This document shows positions 35,362 to 44,548 of a stretch of 64,000 nt of DNA, in pieces. The notes under the pieces were generated by a model. The model had not been told where the DNA came from. It searched no databases and worked only from the letters and a program-made list of their open reading frames with translations. Source of the DNA: Luteibacter aegosomaticola (GTDB lineage: Bacteria; Pseudomonadota; Gammaproteobacteria; Xanthomonadales; Rhodanobacteraceae); the NCBI RefSeq assembly GCF_023078475.1, contig NZ_CP095741.1:2418001-2482000 (forward strand), given 5' to 3'. A program made the translations under genes and the position numbers. Positions within the stretch are counted from its first letter, which is position 1; the number at the start of each line of letters is the position of its first letter.

Positions 35362-35820
35362 TCACACCGGACCGTACTTCGAGGGAAAGTGCACGTTCTC
35401 AGCCGGCTCTGCGCCGGCGACGCCACGAAGGCGCATGGCAAGGTGCTTGAGTATGTTCAGCGCCGTGGTCGCCGCCAGGTAGCTGAAAGGTAGCCACGGT
35501 GCGCGAAGACGCACGCGAGCGGACGATTCCTTTCCCGACTGCGACACCCCCATATAGAAATAGGGATCGAGTACCGAGACCTCGGTGATGCTGCCTACGG
35601 GTAGCTGGTTGCGCCGCCCCACTTCGCGAATCGCTTCAGGACTGGGCGCGTCGTAAACGCAGAACGACAGGCTGCGATCACGGCTCACGTAGGAATGCAC
35701 CCAGGTCACGCCCTCTTCGGCGTTGGTATTGACGATCGTTCGGCAGAGGCGGTCGCCCGCTTCATTGATGGGCAAGTCCAATCCTTCTGGGAAGGCGCGT
35801 TCGACGATGTAACGGGGCAT
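35362..35820 (-). CDS. DUF4242 family protein, paralogue 1
   Basis: This 152-residue protein opens MPRYIVERAFPEGLDLP and continues with GVTWVHSYVSRDRSLSFCVYDAPSPEAIREVGRRNQLPVGSITEVSVLDPYFY, the DUF4242 (nickel-binding-like) ferredoxin-type fold. It has a C-terminal extension (LRAPWLPFSYL and more) shared with the paralogue at 38619 but longer by about 35 residues. AAGGAG precedes ATG 35820. It lies downstream of the LuxR regulator gene on the same strand, and a box shared with the other paralogue lies 76-100 bases upstream. Confidence 0.88.
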   Translation of the reverse strand: MPRYIVERAFPEGLDLPINEAGDRLCRTIVNTNAEEGVTWVHSYVSRDRSLSFCVYDAPSPEAIREVGRRNQLPVGSITEVSVLDPYFYMGVSQSGKESSARVRLRAPWLPFSYLAATTALNILKHLAMRLRGVAGAEPAENVHFPSKYGPV

Positions 35821-35895
35821 GGGGAGTCTCCTTGTGGGTAGGCAGGTCGCGAGACCGAGCTGCAACACCAGCCTACGAACGCCCATGCCGCGCGG

Positions 35896-35920
35896 CATCG
35901 GGAGGTTCCCCCGGATTGCG
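35896..35920 (-). promoter_or_regulatory. Shared upstream box, copy 1
   Basis: A 25-base segment starting CATCGGG and ending GATTGCG on the plus strand. It matches copy 2 (39045-39069) at 19 of 25 positions and lies at almost the same distance from its DUF4242 start. It contains a CGGG/CCCG imperfect dyad. Confidence 0.6.
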
Positions 35921-35932
35921 CGCGCACACCCC

Positions 35933-38530
35933 TCAGTTTTCGTCCATCAACCCCAGCCGCCAGGCGGCCGCCACCGCCTCTCCGCGCGAACCAACCCCCA
36001 ATTTGCGCAGGATGGCGGAGATATGGTGCTCAACGGTTTTCTCCGAACGCACGATGCGCTGCGCGATCTCCGCGTTGGACAGGCCCTTGCCCAACAAACC
36101 CATCACGTGACGCTCGCGGGTGGTGAGTCCGGCCGGATTGGCCGCGGTGGTCGCCCTGGGGCCGCGGGTGATACCGCGCACGCCGGCCTGGCGCAGTTCG
36201 CCACGACATAGATTGACGATGGCGCTTGCGCCCAGGGCTTCGAAGATCGCCAGGGCCTCGAGCTTGCTCGCTTCATCGCCATCCCAGAGCGCCATGGCGT
36301 GCATGAAAGGATTGCCCAGCCGCGCCCATGTCGCCGCCGCCGAACGCCAGTCGCCGCGCCGCTGCATCGTGTATGGATTGGCAGGATCTTCGTAACCGCC
36401 CTTCCCTTCGCCGAGTTTCCAGCACCAGAAACCCAGTTCGCCGTGCTCACGGCGGTCTCCCAGTTCGCCTGCCATATCGTAGGCGTAACGCACCCAGGTA
36501 TCGGCCAGATGCGTTTCGCCGCGCAGCCAGGCTGCCTCGGCGCGTGCGATCGCCACCGGCGCCAGGCGCTGGATCTCGCCCGTATTGCTGGCCAGCTCGG
36601 TGGCTTCATCAAGCAGTTCGATCGCGCCCTCGTCGCCGCGGCGAAGACGGATACGCGCTAGCACCGCCATCGCGGGGATGCGCGATACCGGCGCCGCCGC
36701 GTCCCGGTAGATCAGCTGGCTGGCGATCTGCACGGCATCGTCCCAGCGGCCCAGTTCGAAGGCGAGGCGCGCCTTCCATGCCGAGACGAAATTCGCCCAG
36801 GCGTGCAGGTCATGATCCGCGAAGTAGTCACCGGATTCCTCGATCTTCCGCGCCGCCTCGGCGTAATGCCGGCCAGCGATCGCCGTGCTGATCAGGTTCG
36901 AATAGGCCCGTGCGACGTGCTCGCCGAAGTCGTCGTCGAGCGCGATGGCCAGGCTTCGCTCAAGCAGCTCCCTGCCCTCGACGTCGCCATGGGCCAGCAT
37001 GGCCGTGCCCACGTTATTGAGGGCATGGCTAATCACCTCGTCGTCTTTCAGCCGCTTGGCGAGCTCGAGGGCGCGGGTGCCCCATGCCACGGCTTCGCCC
37101 GTACGTCCGGCATGCATGTAAAGCTGCGATCGATTGCTCAGGGCCCAGGCAAATTCGCTGTTTTCATCGAGTTGCTCCAGTAACGCCACAGCGGCGTCGG
37201 CGTACGCTTCCGCTTCGCTGTTACGGCCGACGAACCAGTGCAGCCGCGATAGCCAGCGCAAGGTGCGGCCCTCCTGCGTGGGTTCGCCTAACTCGCGCCA
37301 GATCGCCAGCGCCCGCAGGCTCGCGATCGTGGCTTCCTCGGCCTGGTCGGTGAGGTAGCACTGATAGGAGCGCCGCCCAAGCAATTCGGCCTGCTCTCGC
37401 AGCGGGAGTCGTGCCGCGTACATCAAGGCGACGCCGTATAGCTTTGCCGCTTCGCTATGCGATCCGTGGGAGATCGCCTCCGCGGCAGCCATGGGCGCGT
37501 ATTTCAGGACGCCTGCGGCGTCGGCCGCGCCGGCAGCATGGTGCACGAGTCTCGCGACCGGTACCGGCTCCGTATCCGCCAGTGCCTCGAGGCGCGCAAG
37601 GACGCGCGCGTGCAGGCTGGTCGCGCGAGGCGTGGCGAGCGCTTCTTCCATGGCGATGCGGGCCAGCTCGTGGCGATAGGCGTACCAGCCATCTTCGAAG
37701 GTGAGCAGGCCTGAAGCCAGTGCGGCGGCGATATCATCGGCCGAAGGGGCCAGTACGGCATCCACCGTCGCGATGTCGATGCGTGACGGCACGATCGCTA
37801 CCAGGTCGAGCAGCGCGCGCACCGATGGCGACTGACGGGCTGCACGCGCAAGCACGGCATCACGCACCGTGGCGGGTACGCCGTCAGTGCGCAGCACTTC
37901 GGCGAGAAAGAACGGGTTGCCTCGCGTCGTCGCGAAAATGCCGTGTGCATCGGCGCCGAGTTGACGCGCCATGCTCTCGGTGCCCTCCTCGGTGAGCGGG
38001 AGCAGCGGCACGCGGATTACCGCATCGGCCGGCAAGTCGCCGAAGACCGTTTGCAAGGGGTGGCGATCGCCCAGCTCGTCGTCGCGATACGTCAGGAGAA
38101 TGAGTGCGCGCAGGGGCTGGATGCGCCGCGCGAGGTACTTCACAAGGTCGAGCGTCGCGGTATCCGCCCAGTGCAGGTCCTCGAGGATAAGCAGCGTCAT
38201 GCGCGGCGATTTCTGCAGATCCTCGAGTACGGCATGAAACAAGCGTGCCCGGTGCCCATCGGCACCGAGCATGCCTTGTACCTCCGCATCGAACGCGGTG
38301 GCCATATCGTAAATAGGGCCGAGGGGCCTTGGCGAAAACAGGGCTTCGCAACTACCCCAGAGCACGCGATCGCCATCGGCGCTGCGATCGCGCACGAGCT
38401 GGCGGACGAGCGCCGTCTTGCCGATGCCCGCTTCGCCGCTGACCAGCACAGTTAATCCCGCGCCCTGCTCGGCACGTCCAACCGCATCATGTAGGCATTG
38501 CAGGGCGTGATCGCGTTCGATGAGTTCCAA
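35933..38530 (-). CDS. Large ATP-binding LuxR-family regulator (LAL type)
   Basis: This 865-residue protein has an N-terminal AAA-type ATPase (Walker A GEAGIGKTAL near residue 33, Walker B LLILEDLHWAD near 115), a long helical TPR-like middle and a C-terminal LuxR helix-turn-helix (LTTRERHVMGLLGKGLSNAEIAQRI, then KTVEHHISAILRKLGV). LAL/MalT-type proteins sense an inducer with ATP and activate transcription. It sits between two DUF4242 paralogues that share an upstream box, which are likely its targets. The start is TTG 38530 with GGAGAG upstream. Annotated neighbours are all on the minus strand. Confidence 0.92.
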   Translation of the reverse strand: MELIERDHALQCLHDAVGRAEQGAGLTVLVSGEAGIGKTALVRQLVRDRSADGDRVLWGSCEALFSPRPLGPIYDMATAFDAEVQGMLGADGHRARLFHAVLEDLQKSPRMTLLILEDLHWADTATLDLVKYLARRIQPLRALILLTYRDDELGDRHPLQTVFGDLPADAVIRVPLLPLTEEGTESMARQLGADAHGIFATTRGNPFFLAEVLRTDGVPATVRDAVLARAARQSPSVRALLDLVAIVPSRIDIATVDAVLAPSADDIAAALASGLLTFEDGWYAYRHELARIAMEEALATPRATSLHARVLARLEALADTEPVPVARLVHHAAGAADAAGVLKYAPMAAAEAISHGSHSEAAKLYGVALMYAARLPLREQAELLGRRSYQCYLTDQAEEATIASLRALAIWRELGEPTQEGRTLRWLSRLHWFVGRNSEAEAYADAAVALLEQLDENSEFAWALSNRSQLYMHAGRTGEAVAWGTRALELAKRLKDDEVISHALNNVGTAMLAHGDVEGRELLERSLAIALDDDFGEHVARAYSNLISTAIAGRHYAEAARKIEESGDYFADHDLHAWANFVSAWKARLAFELGRWDDAVQIASQLIYRDAAAPVSRIPAMAVLARIRLRRGDEGAIELLDEATELASNTGEIQRLAPVAIARAEAAWLRGETHLADTWVRYAYDMAGELGDRREHGELGFWCWKLGEGKGGYEDPANPYTMQRRGDWRSAAATWARLGNPFMHAMALWDGDEASKLEALAIFEALGASAIVNLCRGELRQAGVRGITRGPRATTAANPAGLTTRERHVMGLLGKGLSNAEIAQRIVRSEKTVEHHISAILRKLGVGSRGEAVAAAWRLGLMDEN

Positions 38531-38544
38531 CGTGTCGGCTCTCC

Positions 38545-38578
38545 GGAACCTGCCCTATTTTCGCACCGGGCAGGTTCC
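38545..38578 (-). promoter_or_regulatory. Hairpin in leader of LuxR gene
   Basis: An 11-bp stem (38545-38555 with 38568-38578) with a 12-base loop lies between the upstream DUF4242 stop and the LuxR start, ending 15 bases before the start and abutting its ribosome site. It may limit read-through or translation. Confidence 0.4.
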
Positions 38579-38618
38579 AAGCGAGTGTGGCGACGTGCCG
38601 CAGTTGCAGCTATTTGCC

Positions 38619-38972
38619 TTAGGCGATCAGGTAGCTGAACGGAAGCCAGGGCGTACGCAGATGCGAGGGCGGTACAGTTTTACGCCCTGATTCGCCGATC
38701 CCTAGGTAAAAGTACGGATCCAGTACAGATACCTCGGTGATGTCATCGATCGGTAGCCGGTTGCATTCGCCGGCCTGCAGGATCTCATCAGGGCCAGGCG
38801 CATCGTAGACAAAGAAGGCGCGTGTGCGGTCACGGCCAACGTATGACTTTACCCATGTAACGCCTTTTTCCGCGTTATTACTGATGATTTTCCGGAAGAG
38901 ATGGTCTCCCTTCTCATGAGTCGGGAGATCCATGTCGCTAAAAAACGCTTGTTCGACGATGAAACGAGGCAT
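38619..38972 (-). CDS. DUF4242 family protein, paralogue 2
   Basis: This 117-residue protein opens MPRFIVEQAFFSDMDLPTHEKGDHLFRKI, and the core GVTWVKSYVGRDRTRAFFVYDAPGPDEIL and ITEVSVLDPYFYLGIGESGRK matches paralogue 1 closely through LRTPWLPFSYL, where it ends. GGAGA precedes ATG 38972 (the frame reaches 39047). It is upstream of the LuxR gene on the same strand, and a 25-base box lies 73-97 bases before the start. Confidence 0.88.
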   Translation of the reverse strand: MPRFIVEQAFFSDMDLPTHEKGDHLFRKIISNNAEKGVTWVKSYVGRDRTRAFFVYDAPGPDEILQAGECNRLPIDDITEVSVLDPYFYLGIGESGRKTVPPSHLRTPWLPFSYLIA

Positions 38973-39044
38973 GCGCGTTCTCCAATTTGTCATACAACTC
39001 GGACTGAGCTGCGGTGCCAGATTATGCGGATGCGTCTCGCTCTC

Positions 39045-39069
39045 CATCGGGGAAACCCCCCAGATTGCG
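39045..39069 (-). promoter_or_regulatory. Shared upstream box, copy 2
   Basis: The second copy of the CATCGGG...GATTGCG box, 73-97 bases before DUF4242 paralogue 2. A six-C/six-G hairpin overlaps it at 39056-39074. Confidence 0.6.
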
Positions 39070-39132
39070 GGGGGCTATCCCTAGGATTCGAAGCTATCGA
39101 ACGTAATAACGATCCAGATCAATTTTTCTGCG

Positions 39133-41337
39133 CTAGTTAGTGCTAATCGAGCGAATTTCCAGCGCCTGGATATCCGCCTCGTTGACCGGGCCCGACTCGC
39201 CACCCGCACCCTCCGTATAGGAGGAAAACTTCGCCAGGTCGCTCATATTGAAGCCACGGCGAAGGGCGATCGTGCAGGTTTCCCCGGCTTTTGCCGTGAA
39301 CCGGGCTAAGGTCGAGCGCTGTACGCCTTCGCTGTGCGCCATCACCAGCACGCCAGATTGCACGGCGCGCTCACCGCAAGTTACGTCGGCAAACTGCACC
39401 GATGCGGTGATGCCACCATCGGTGTCGCCGTGCTTGTTCGCGTACCACGTGGCGAGATCGTACGTGCCCGTGCGTGGCGCGGCGAACGTCCACGGACCGG
39501 TACCCGCGATGCGTTTTGCCATGCCGACGCACTGCTCGCGCGTCGGCATGGATTCGATCCCATCGGCGATAGCCGTTGCGCTGACACACTGCTGGTCTTG
39601 CCGGTCGGCGAGTTGGAGCGGCGGCGCGCCTGCCGGATAAAGCTGGCGGACACCGTTGACGTAAAGCGCCCCGGGGGCCGACGAGGTAACGACATGGCCC
39701 TTGCCCGACGCATGGATCGTCAGCGTCGGTGTTACCGGCGCGTAGACAGGAGCGCCTTCCTTCAGCGGGATATCGGCCACCTTGATGGCCTTCAACGTGA
39801 CCGTGGTGGTGTCGCCTTTCACCGTATGCTTCGCCGCGACCAGAAGGTTGCCATCGAGCGACGCTGGCCGCTGCATGACAATCTTGCGTCCGCCGAGATT
39901 CAGGCTGATCGACGGCTTGTCGCCGAACAACATCGGTACCAGCGTGGTGGGCAGCTTGGGCTCGATCTCGCCGTTGTTTTCGAGGCCGAAGACGCCCTCC
40001 ACGACCATGCCGAGGTAACCGCCCACGGACCAAAGCTGGTTCGGCGAGTTGATCACCGGGCCGCTGTGCTTGCCGTCCTCGACATGGATGGTCTGCGAGA
40101 GCATCTCGAAGTTCTCCATGTTCGAGCCGCTGAGCGCGGCACCACGGATGATGGAGCGGAGCTGGTGTTCGATATGCACGGGGTCATTGACCGTGCGTGC
40201 GGCGCGCAGCGCGTACCCACTCACGAACGGCCAGATGGCGCGATTGTGGTAGATCGCTTCGTCGTGGCGTTCGGGCCAGATCACCGGCGTACCGGTGGGC
40301 CAGCCTGGATAGCCCGCAATGATGCGCCGGGCGCGTCCGGGGGTGGCGATGCCACTGGTGATGGCCAGCGATTCGCCGAGCAGGTCGTAAGTGTCGAACG
40401 GCATCGGCGTGATATCGCCGCCGATATAGCTCATATAGAGGCCGCGGTCCTCACGCCAGAAGTGCTTGTTGATCGCTGCCTTCAGGGCCTCGGCCTGGGC
40501 CGCGTAAGTCGCCTTGTCGGCGCCCTGGGCGCGGCTGGCTGCCATGCGCAACGCTTCGTAATGGAGCACGTTGGTCGACAGCGCAAACGACTGCGCGATG
40601 AAGGTGACGTCCTTTGCGGCCCACGCCGGATACGTCTGGTCACGCCAGTCGAGGAACGAGGTCTCGCCACGGTAGAGGCCTACGTCTGCGTCGTAGGTGT
40701 AAAGGCGCTCCTGCGCGAGGGTGTCCACCAGGGTCTGGCCGAAAGTCTCGTTGAATGCCTTGTCGTCGAGCAGGCGGCTGGCACCGATGAACCACACCAT
40801 GCGATCGGTACTCACCGGCCAGCTGCCGCCCGAGCCCGTATCCTGCATGACGAACTCGCCAGGCTTCACGCTGCCACGCGTGGCCGATTGCTTGAAGGCT
40901 AGCGAGTTGCGCGAGCGCTGCGGATCGAATCGCCACAGGCCGAGATCCAGGGCATAGGACAGATCGCGCGTCCACACGTACGACCACTTCTTACCCGTGG
41001 CGAAGCAGGAACAGCCGATGGCCGCGCCATGATTGAAGCGCCCTTCGCGAACCGCCTCGACGGAATCCACCTTCGCTTCGTCCTGGGCCAATGCAAACAG
41101 GCCGTTGAACAACGGGCTGGCGGTGTCGGTTTTCCAGGCCTGCGGCGCAATCGTCTTCTCGCCCCCATCGAACTCCAGATGGAAGCTGCCGTCCGGCTGG
41201 GTGGCCATGGCGGCGTGGCGGTCGGCGAAGGTCAGCGTGTCGTGCCAGTCCGCCGGGGCGGCCTGTGCGGCAACGGTGAGCGGCGCGGCAAGACACGATG
41301 CGGCGAGCAGGCCATGGACCAGGCGGGATAGGGACAA
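39133..41337 (-). CDS. Exported six-hairpin glycosidase-like protein
   Basis: This 734-residue protein has a signal peptide (LVHGLLAASCLAAPLTVAAQA). An (alpha/alpha)6-barrel region of about 400 residues follows (KWSYVWTRDLSYALDLGLWRFD, GSGGSWPVSTDRMVWFIGASRL, HFWREDRGLYMSYIGGD, WPERHDEAIYHNRAIWPFVSGY), and then C-terminal beta-rich, carbohydrate-binding-like domains. It resembles proteins annotated as six-hairpin glycosidases (GH15/GH63-like), which trim glucosidic or similar bonds. The candidate catalytic acids are in VWTRDL and WPERHDE; I cannot assign substrate specificity. The start TTG 41337 is preferred for its AGGAG site 6 bases upstream; ATG 41370 is the alternative. Confidence 0.8.
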   Translation of the reverse strand: MSLSRLVHGLLAASCLAAPLTVAAQAAPADWHDTLTFADRHAAMATQPDGSFHLEFDGGEKTIAPQAWKTDTASPLFNGLFALAQDEAKVDSVEAVREGRFNHGAAIGCSCFATGKKWSYVWTRDLSYALDLGLWRFDPQRSRNSLAFKQSATRGSVKPGEFVMQDTGSGGSWPVSTDRMVWFIGASRLLDDKAFNETFGQTLVDTLAQERLYTYDADVGLYRGETSFLDWRDQTYPAWAAKDVTFIAQSFALSTNVLHYEALRMAASRAQGADKATYAAQAEALKAAINKHFWREDRGLYMSYIGGDITPMPFDTYDLLGESLAITSGIATPGRARRIIAGYPGWPTGTPVIWPERHDEAIYHNRAIWPFVSGYALRAARTVNDPVHIEHQLRSIIRGAALSGSNMENFEMLSQTIHVEDGKHSGPVINSPNQLWSVGGYLGMVVEGVFGLENNGEIEPKLPTTLVPMLFGDKPSISLNLGGRKIVMQRPASLDGNLLVAAKHTVKGDTTTVTLKAIKVADIPLKEGAPVYAPVTPTLTIHASGKGHVVTSSAPGALYVNGVRQLYPAGAPPLQLADRQDQQCVSATAIADGIESMPTREQCVGMAKRIAGTGPWTFAAPRTGTYDLATWYANKHGDTDGGITASVQFADVTCGERAVQSGVLVMAHSEGVQRSTLARFTAKAGETCTIALRRGFNMSDLAKFSSYTEGAGGESGPVNEADIQALEIRSISTN

Positions 41338-41390
41338 GACGATCTCCTGTAGTTCCGGAAAGGTGCGCAACCTTTCGATAATAGGCCACT

Positions 41391-42338
41391 ATGTCCGTTT
41401 GGATCTGTGGGTCATTAGGCATGCAAGACGGAAAGGCCAGCGCGGGCGCAGTAACGGCCCTGGGCGCTACTGTCGTGATCTGGGCGTTTAGCTGGATCGT
41501 GATGAAGCTGGTGCTGAAATACGCCGGGCCATTCGATTTCTCCGCCCTGCGCTACAGCATCGGCGCGGCGCTGCTCTTCGCGGTGCTGGTGGTCATGCGG
41601 CGACCGCTCGCGCCACCCCCGCTCGGTGGCACGATCGTCACCGGCCTTGCGCAGACCGCTGCCTTCCAGGGCCTGGGCCAGTTCGCACTGACCTCCGGCG
41701 GTACCGGCCATGTCGTGCTGCTCGCCTATGCGATGCCGTTCTGGGCGGTGCTGCTCGCCTGGTGGCTGCTGGGCGAGCGGCCGGCGCGGCGGCACTGGAT
41801 CGGCCTGGGCCTGGCGGCTATCGGGCTCACTTGCGTGATCGCCCCGTGGAACGGCCTTGGCAATCCGGTCAGCACGATCTTCGCCCTGGTAGGCGGCATG
41901 TGCTGGGCCCTTGGCACCGTAACGAGCAAGCGCACGTTCCAGCGCTACAACCCCGATCCGCTCACGTTTACGGCCTGGCAGATGGCATTCGGCGCGGCCG
42001 GCCTGGCGATCGTCGCCTTCGTGGTGCCGCAGCGGGCGATCGACTGGAGCCCCGCCTTCATCGCAGGGCTCGCCTATTCCGTGATTCTTGCGACGAGCCT
42101 GGCGTGGACGCTGTGGCTGCTCGTGGTGCGCAAGCTGCCGACGGCCGTGGCTTCGGTCTCGTCGCTCGCGGTGCCGGTCATCAGCGTGCTCATGGCCTGG
42201 GTGGTGCTGCATGAAGCACCCACAGGCAGCGAGTGGCTCGGCATGGTTTTCATCGTGGCCGGCCTGGTGGCGGTGAGCGGTGTGCGCCTCGCGCGCAGTA
42301 CACAAACACCGCCCGCTGGCGGGACAGGTGCTACTTGA
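41391..42338 (+). CDS. EamA-family (DMT) inner-membrane exporter
   Basis: This protein of about 315 residues has ten hydrophobic segments in two EamA halves (WAFSWIVMKLVLKYAG, LRYSIGAALLFA in the first; SKRTFQRYNPDPLTFTAWQM, TAVASVSSLAVPVISVLMAW in the second). DMT exporters move amino acids, nucleobases or drugs outward; the substrate is unknown here. The family usually starts shortly before helix 1, so ATG 41421 (MQDGKAS) is a likely alternative to 41391; neither has a strong ribosome site. Its last 8 bases overlap the end of the convergent hydrolase gene. Confidence 0.88.
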   Translation: MSVWICGSLGMQDGKASAGAVTALGATVVIWAFSWIVMKLVLKYAGPFDFSALRYSIGAALLFAVLVVMRRPLAPPPLGGTIVTGLAQTAAFQGLGQFALTSGGTGHVVLLAYAMPFWAVLLAWWLLGERPARRHWIGLGLAAIGLTCVIAPWNGLGNPVSTIFALVGGMCWALGTVTSKRTFQRYNPDPLTFTAWQMAFGAAGLAIVAFVVPQRAIDWSPAFIAGLAYSVILATSLAWTLWLLVVRKLPTAVASVSSLAVPVISVLMAWVVLHEAPTGSEWLGMVFIVAGLVAVSGVRLARSTQTPPAGGTGAT

Positions 42339-43221
42339 ACGTGGCAAGCCACGAGAGCAGCGCCTTCGAGAGCTCCGTACGCTGGTCGGAGTAAGAATGA
42401 TCGGTCGGCAGGTGCAGGCTGGTGACCTGCGTGTCGCCCGCCTTGCGAAGCGCCTCGGCAAACGCGTCATCGTGCGCCGCCAGGCCGTCATCGGAGGTGA
42501 TGACGAAGACGGGGCGGGTCTTCAGGCGATCTACGGTTGACGGAAAAACCCACGTAGCGGCGTGATCCGCCAGCTCCTTCGCCAGGCCATCGGGCGTGAC
42601 GCCATGTAGTGGAGCAAGGCCTTCTTCCGCGAGACCTGCGCCCATTTTCTTCACAGCGGCCGCCTGCGTGGCTTCCTTCGCCCGCACGTCCTGGAACATG
42701 CCAGCCATGTCGGCGCCGGAAATCATGGCGATGCCCTTGATCGCCGGGTCCGCAGCTGCACCCTGCGTGGCCATGAAGCCACCCATGCTGTGACCGATAA
42801 GGACGATCTTTGACGGATCGGCGCGCAGCTTCGCTGCGTTTTCGGGCTTACGCAGGTAAGCCATCGCGGATGACACGTCCTCAATGCTGTTCGCGAACGA
42901 GAAGTTGCCCGGCGTGCCCCAGGAACCCCGGTAGTTGAAATACATCACGTCCCACCCTGCCCGGCGCATGTCCTGGGCGAGGTCGAGGTTGCGCTCGTTG
43001 CCGGGGAATCCGTGCAGAAGGATCACCACCGGATGCGGGCCCGTACCCTCGGCCACGTAAACCAGGCCGTTGAGCTGCGCGCCGTGGCTGGGGATCTGCA
43101 TGGTGGCCATGGAGGCCTTGGTGCTTGCCTCTGGCGCGGCAGCTTGCGCGATCGTCGGAGAAAGGGCGGCGCCAAACACCAGGCTTGCCGAAAGGCACAG
43201 CGACAACATTGAACGTTTCAT
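42331..43221 (-). CDS. Exported alpha/beta hydrolase (Ser type)
   Basis: This 296-residue protein has a signal peptide ending near IAQA-AA (about residue 27). It has an oxyanion HGFPGNE motif, the Ser nucleophile in GHSMGG, Asp candidates near TSDDGL, and the catalytic His in TDHSYSDQ. The layout fits dienelactone-hydrolase/BAAT-like serine hydrolases; the substrate cannot be inferred. AAGGGGAA precedes ATG 43221. It ends convergent with the EamA gene with an 8-base overlap, and the GNAT gene ends 10 bases upstream on the same strand. Confidence 0.88.
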   Translation of the reverse strand: MKRSMLSLCLSASLVFGAALSPTIAQAAAPEASTKASMATMQIPSHGAQLNGLVYVAEGTGPHPVVILLHGFPGNERNLDLAQDMRRAGWDVMYFNYRGSWGTPGNFSFANSIEDVSSAMAYLRKPENAAKLRADPSKIVLIGHSMGGFMATQGAAADPAIKGIAMISGADMAGMFQDVRAKEATQAAAVKKMGAGLAEEGLAPLHGVTPDGLAKELADHAATWVFPSTVDRLKTRPVFVITSDDGLAAHDDAFAEALRKAGDTQVTSLHLPTDHSYSDQRTELSKALLSWLATFK

Positions 43222-43231
43222 GGGGTTCCCC

Positions 43232-43750
43232 TTATGGACGCGTGAGCGTGTACATGCCGACGGGCTTACCGTTGAGATCGGTTTCGGTCTCGAACGACAG
43301 GCCTGCGCGTTCCGCCACGCGGATAGACGACGTATTTCCTTCCGAGATCAGCGCATGGACCCGCGGCTCCTGCCTTACCTCGAAGGCGTAGACCACGACG
43401 GCCTCGGCGGCTTCGCCAGCGAACCCCTGCCCCCAATGCTCGCGCCAGGTATTCCAGCCGATTTCCAGGCCCCCGGCGCCCTCTCGATAGAACGCGCCGA
43501 TGCAGCCTACGGCCTGCCCCGTGTCGCGCCGCTCCATCATCCACCAGCCCGCGCCATATAGCGCCCACATGCCGGCGTGGGAATTGAACGTGCGCCACGC
43601 GGTTGAGCGGTCGGACGTGCTCAGGTGCACGGTGCTTGCGGGATCGGTGAGGTGCGCCACGAAGGCCTCGAAGTCCTCCCGGCGGTACTCGCGCAGGGTA
43701 AGGCGCGCCGTCTCCAGGCGCGGAACCATGGCGGTGAAAAGCTCGGACAT
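43232..43750 (-). CDS. GNAT acetyltransferase, RimJ/RimL-like
   Basis: This 172-residue protein shows the RimJ/RimL-type GNAT pattern: LETARLTLREYRREDFEAF at the start, GCIGAFYREGAGGLEIGWNTWREHWGQGFAGEAAEAVVVYAF around the acetyl-CoA loop, and NTSSIRVAERAGLSFE, the classic GNAT end. It acetylates a primary amine of a protein, antibiotic or metabolite. The frame extends to 43882, but ATG 43750 gives the family N-terminus and has a GGTGAT-like site; ATG 43729 is also possible. Confidence 0.87.
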   Translation of the reverse strand: MSELFTAMVPRLETARLTLREYRREDFEAFVAHLTDPASTVHLSTSDRSTAWRTFNSHAGMWALYGAGWWMMERRDTGQAVGCIGAFYREGAGGLEIGWNTWREHWGQGFAGEAAEAVVVYAFEVRQEPRVHALISEGNTSSIRVAERAGLSFETETDLNGKPVGMYTLTRP

Positions 43751-43911
43751 GTCGTGGATCACCCTTGGGATGGCATCGATCAGCGCAGCCGTGCGGCATA
43801 AGCGCCGCGAAACCTGCGTGCCCTTGTGCCTGATCCGCAGTCTAGCCGCGTTTGCATCCCCGCGGCGCCCGTCTTCGTACATGCTGATAGGACCGCTTTC
43901 GTGGGCAACTC

Positions 43912-44412
43912 GTGGCGATGCGCTGGATCAACCTGATTTTGTACCAGGCGCTGTGGTTTGCGCTGGTGATCTGCGCGTCGCGGGGCGTGCCTGGCGGCGC
44001 TATCGCCGCCGCGGTCGTCTTCGTCGCCTGGCAGGTCGCCACGGGGCCGAAACCTGCCGAAGAAACCCGCCGGGTCCTTGCGGCACTCGTGCTCGGCACG
44101 GTGGTCGACGGCGTGCCCGCGTTGCTCGGCTGGTGGCACTACGCATCGCCATCCCCGGCGCTACCTGCCGGAGGGGCGCCACTCTGGATCCTGGCCCTAT
44201 GGGCGTGCTTCGCCACGACGATCGATCGCTCGCTGCGGGTCGTGCGTGGGCGGCCGTGGTTAGCTGCTGCGCTGGGTGCGGTCGGTGGGCCGATGGCTTA
44301 TCTGGCGGCTGCGCATGGGTGGCAGGCGGTGGTGTTCACGTGCTCGCCGGCGGTGTATCTGGCGTGGCTGGGGGTGGGCTGGGCCCTGGCTTTGGTGGTG
44401 CTTGCGCGGTGA
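43912..44412 (+). CDS. DUF2878 family membrane protein
   Basis: This protein of about 166 residues has four to five hydrophobic segments, a WQVATGPKPAEETRRVLAALVLGTVVDGVPALLGWW central motif and an LWILALWACFATTIDRSL stretch that match the DUF2878 family. It is an inner-membrane protein of unknown function. The start is GTG 43912 or ATG 43918; neither has a strong ribosome site. It is divergent from the GNAT gene and followed by a REP pair. Confidence 0.8.
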   Translation: MAMRWINLILYQALWFALVICASRGVPGGAIAAAVVFVAWQVATGPKPAEETRRVLAALVLGTVVDGVPALLGWWHYASPSPALPAGGAPLWILALWACFATTIDRSLRVVRGRPWLAAALGAVGGPMAYLAAAHGWQAVVFTCSPAVYLAWLGVGWALALVVLAR

Positions 44413-44438
44413 GGCGGCGGCCCTCATTCGCGGGCCCA

Positions 44439-44535
44439 TGTAGGAGCCCACCCTGTGGGCGACATCTTTCGCGAAAGAGCCACAGGGCCTGTGGCGTCGG
44501 CGCGAACGGCGTCGCCCGCAGGGTGGGCTCCTACA
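44439..44535. repeat. REP palindrome pair, family B
   Basis: Two 25-base arms (44439-44463 and 44511-44535), beginning TGTAGGAGCCCACCCTG, are complementary with one mismatch across 47 bases. They share only the TGTAGGAGC head with family A. Confidence 0.75.
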
Positions 44536-44548
44536 ACGGCGGGGAATG

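Noticed and set aside
39133..41337. Six-hairpin gene as a plain glucoamylase (GH15)
   Set aside because: General fold and aromatic motifs agree, but GH15 catalytic context was not convincing; left at fold level.
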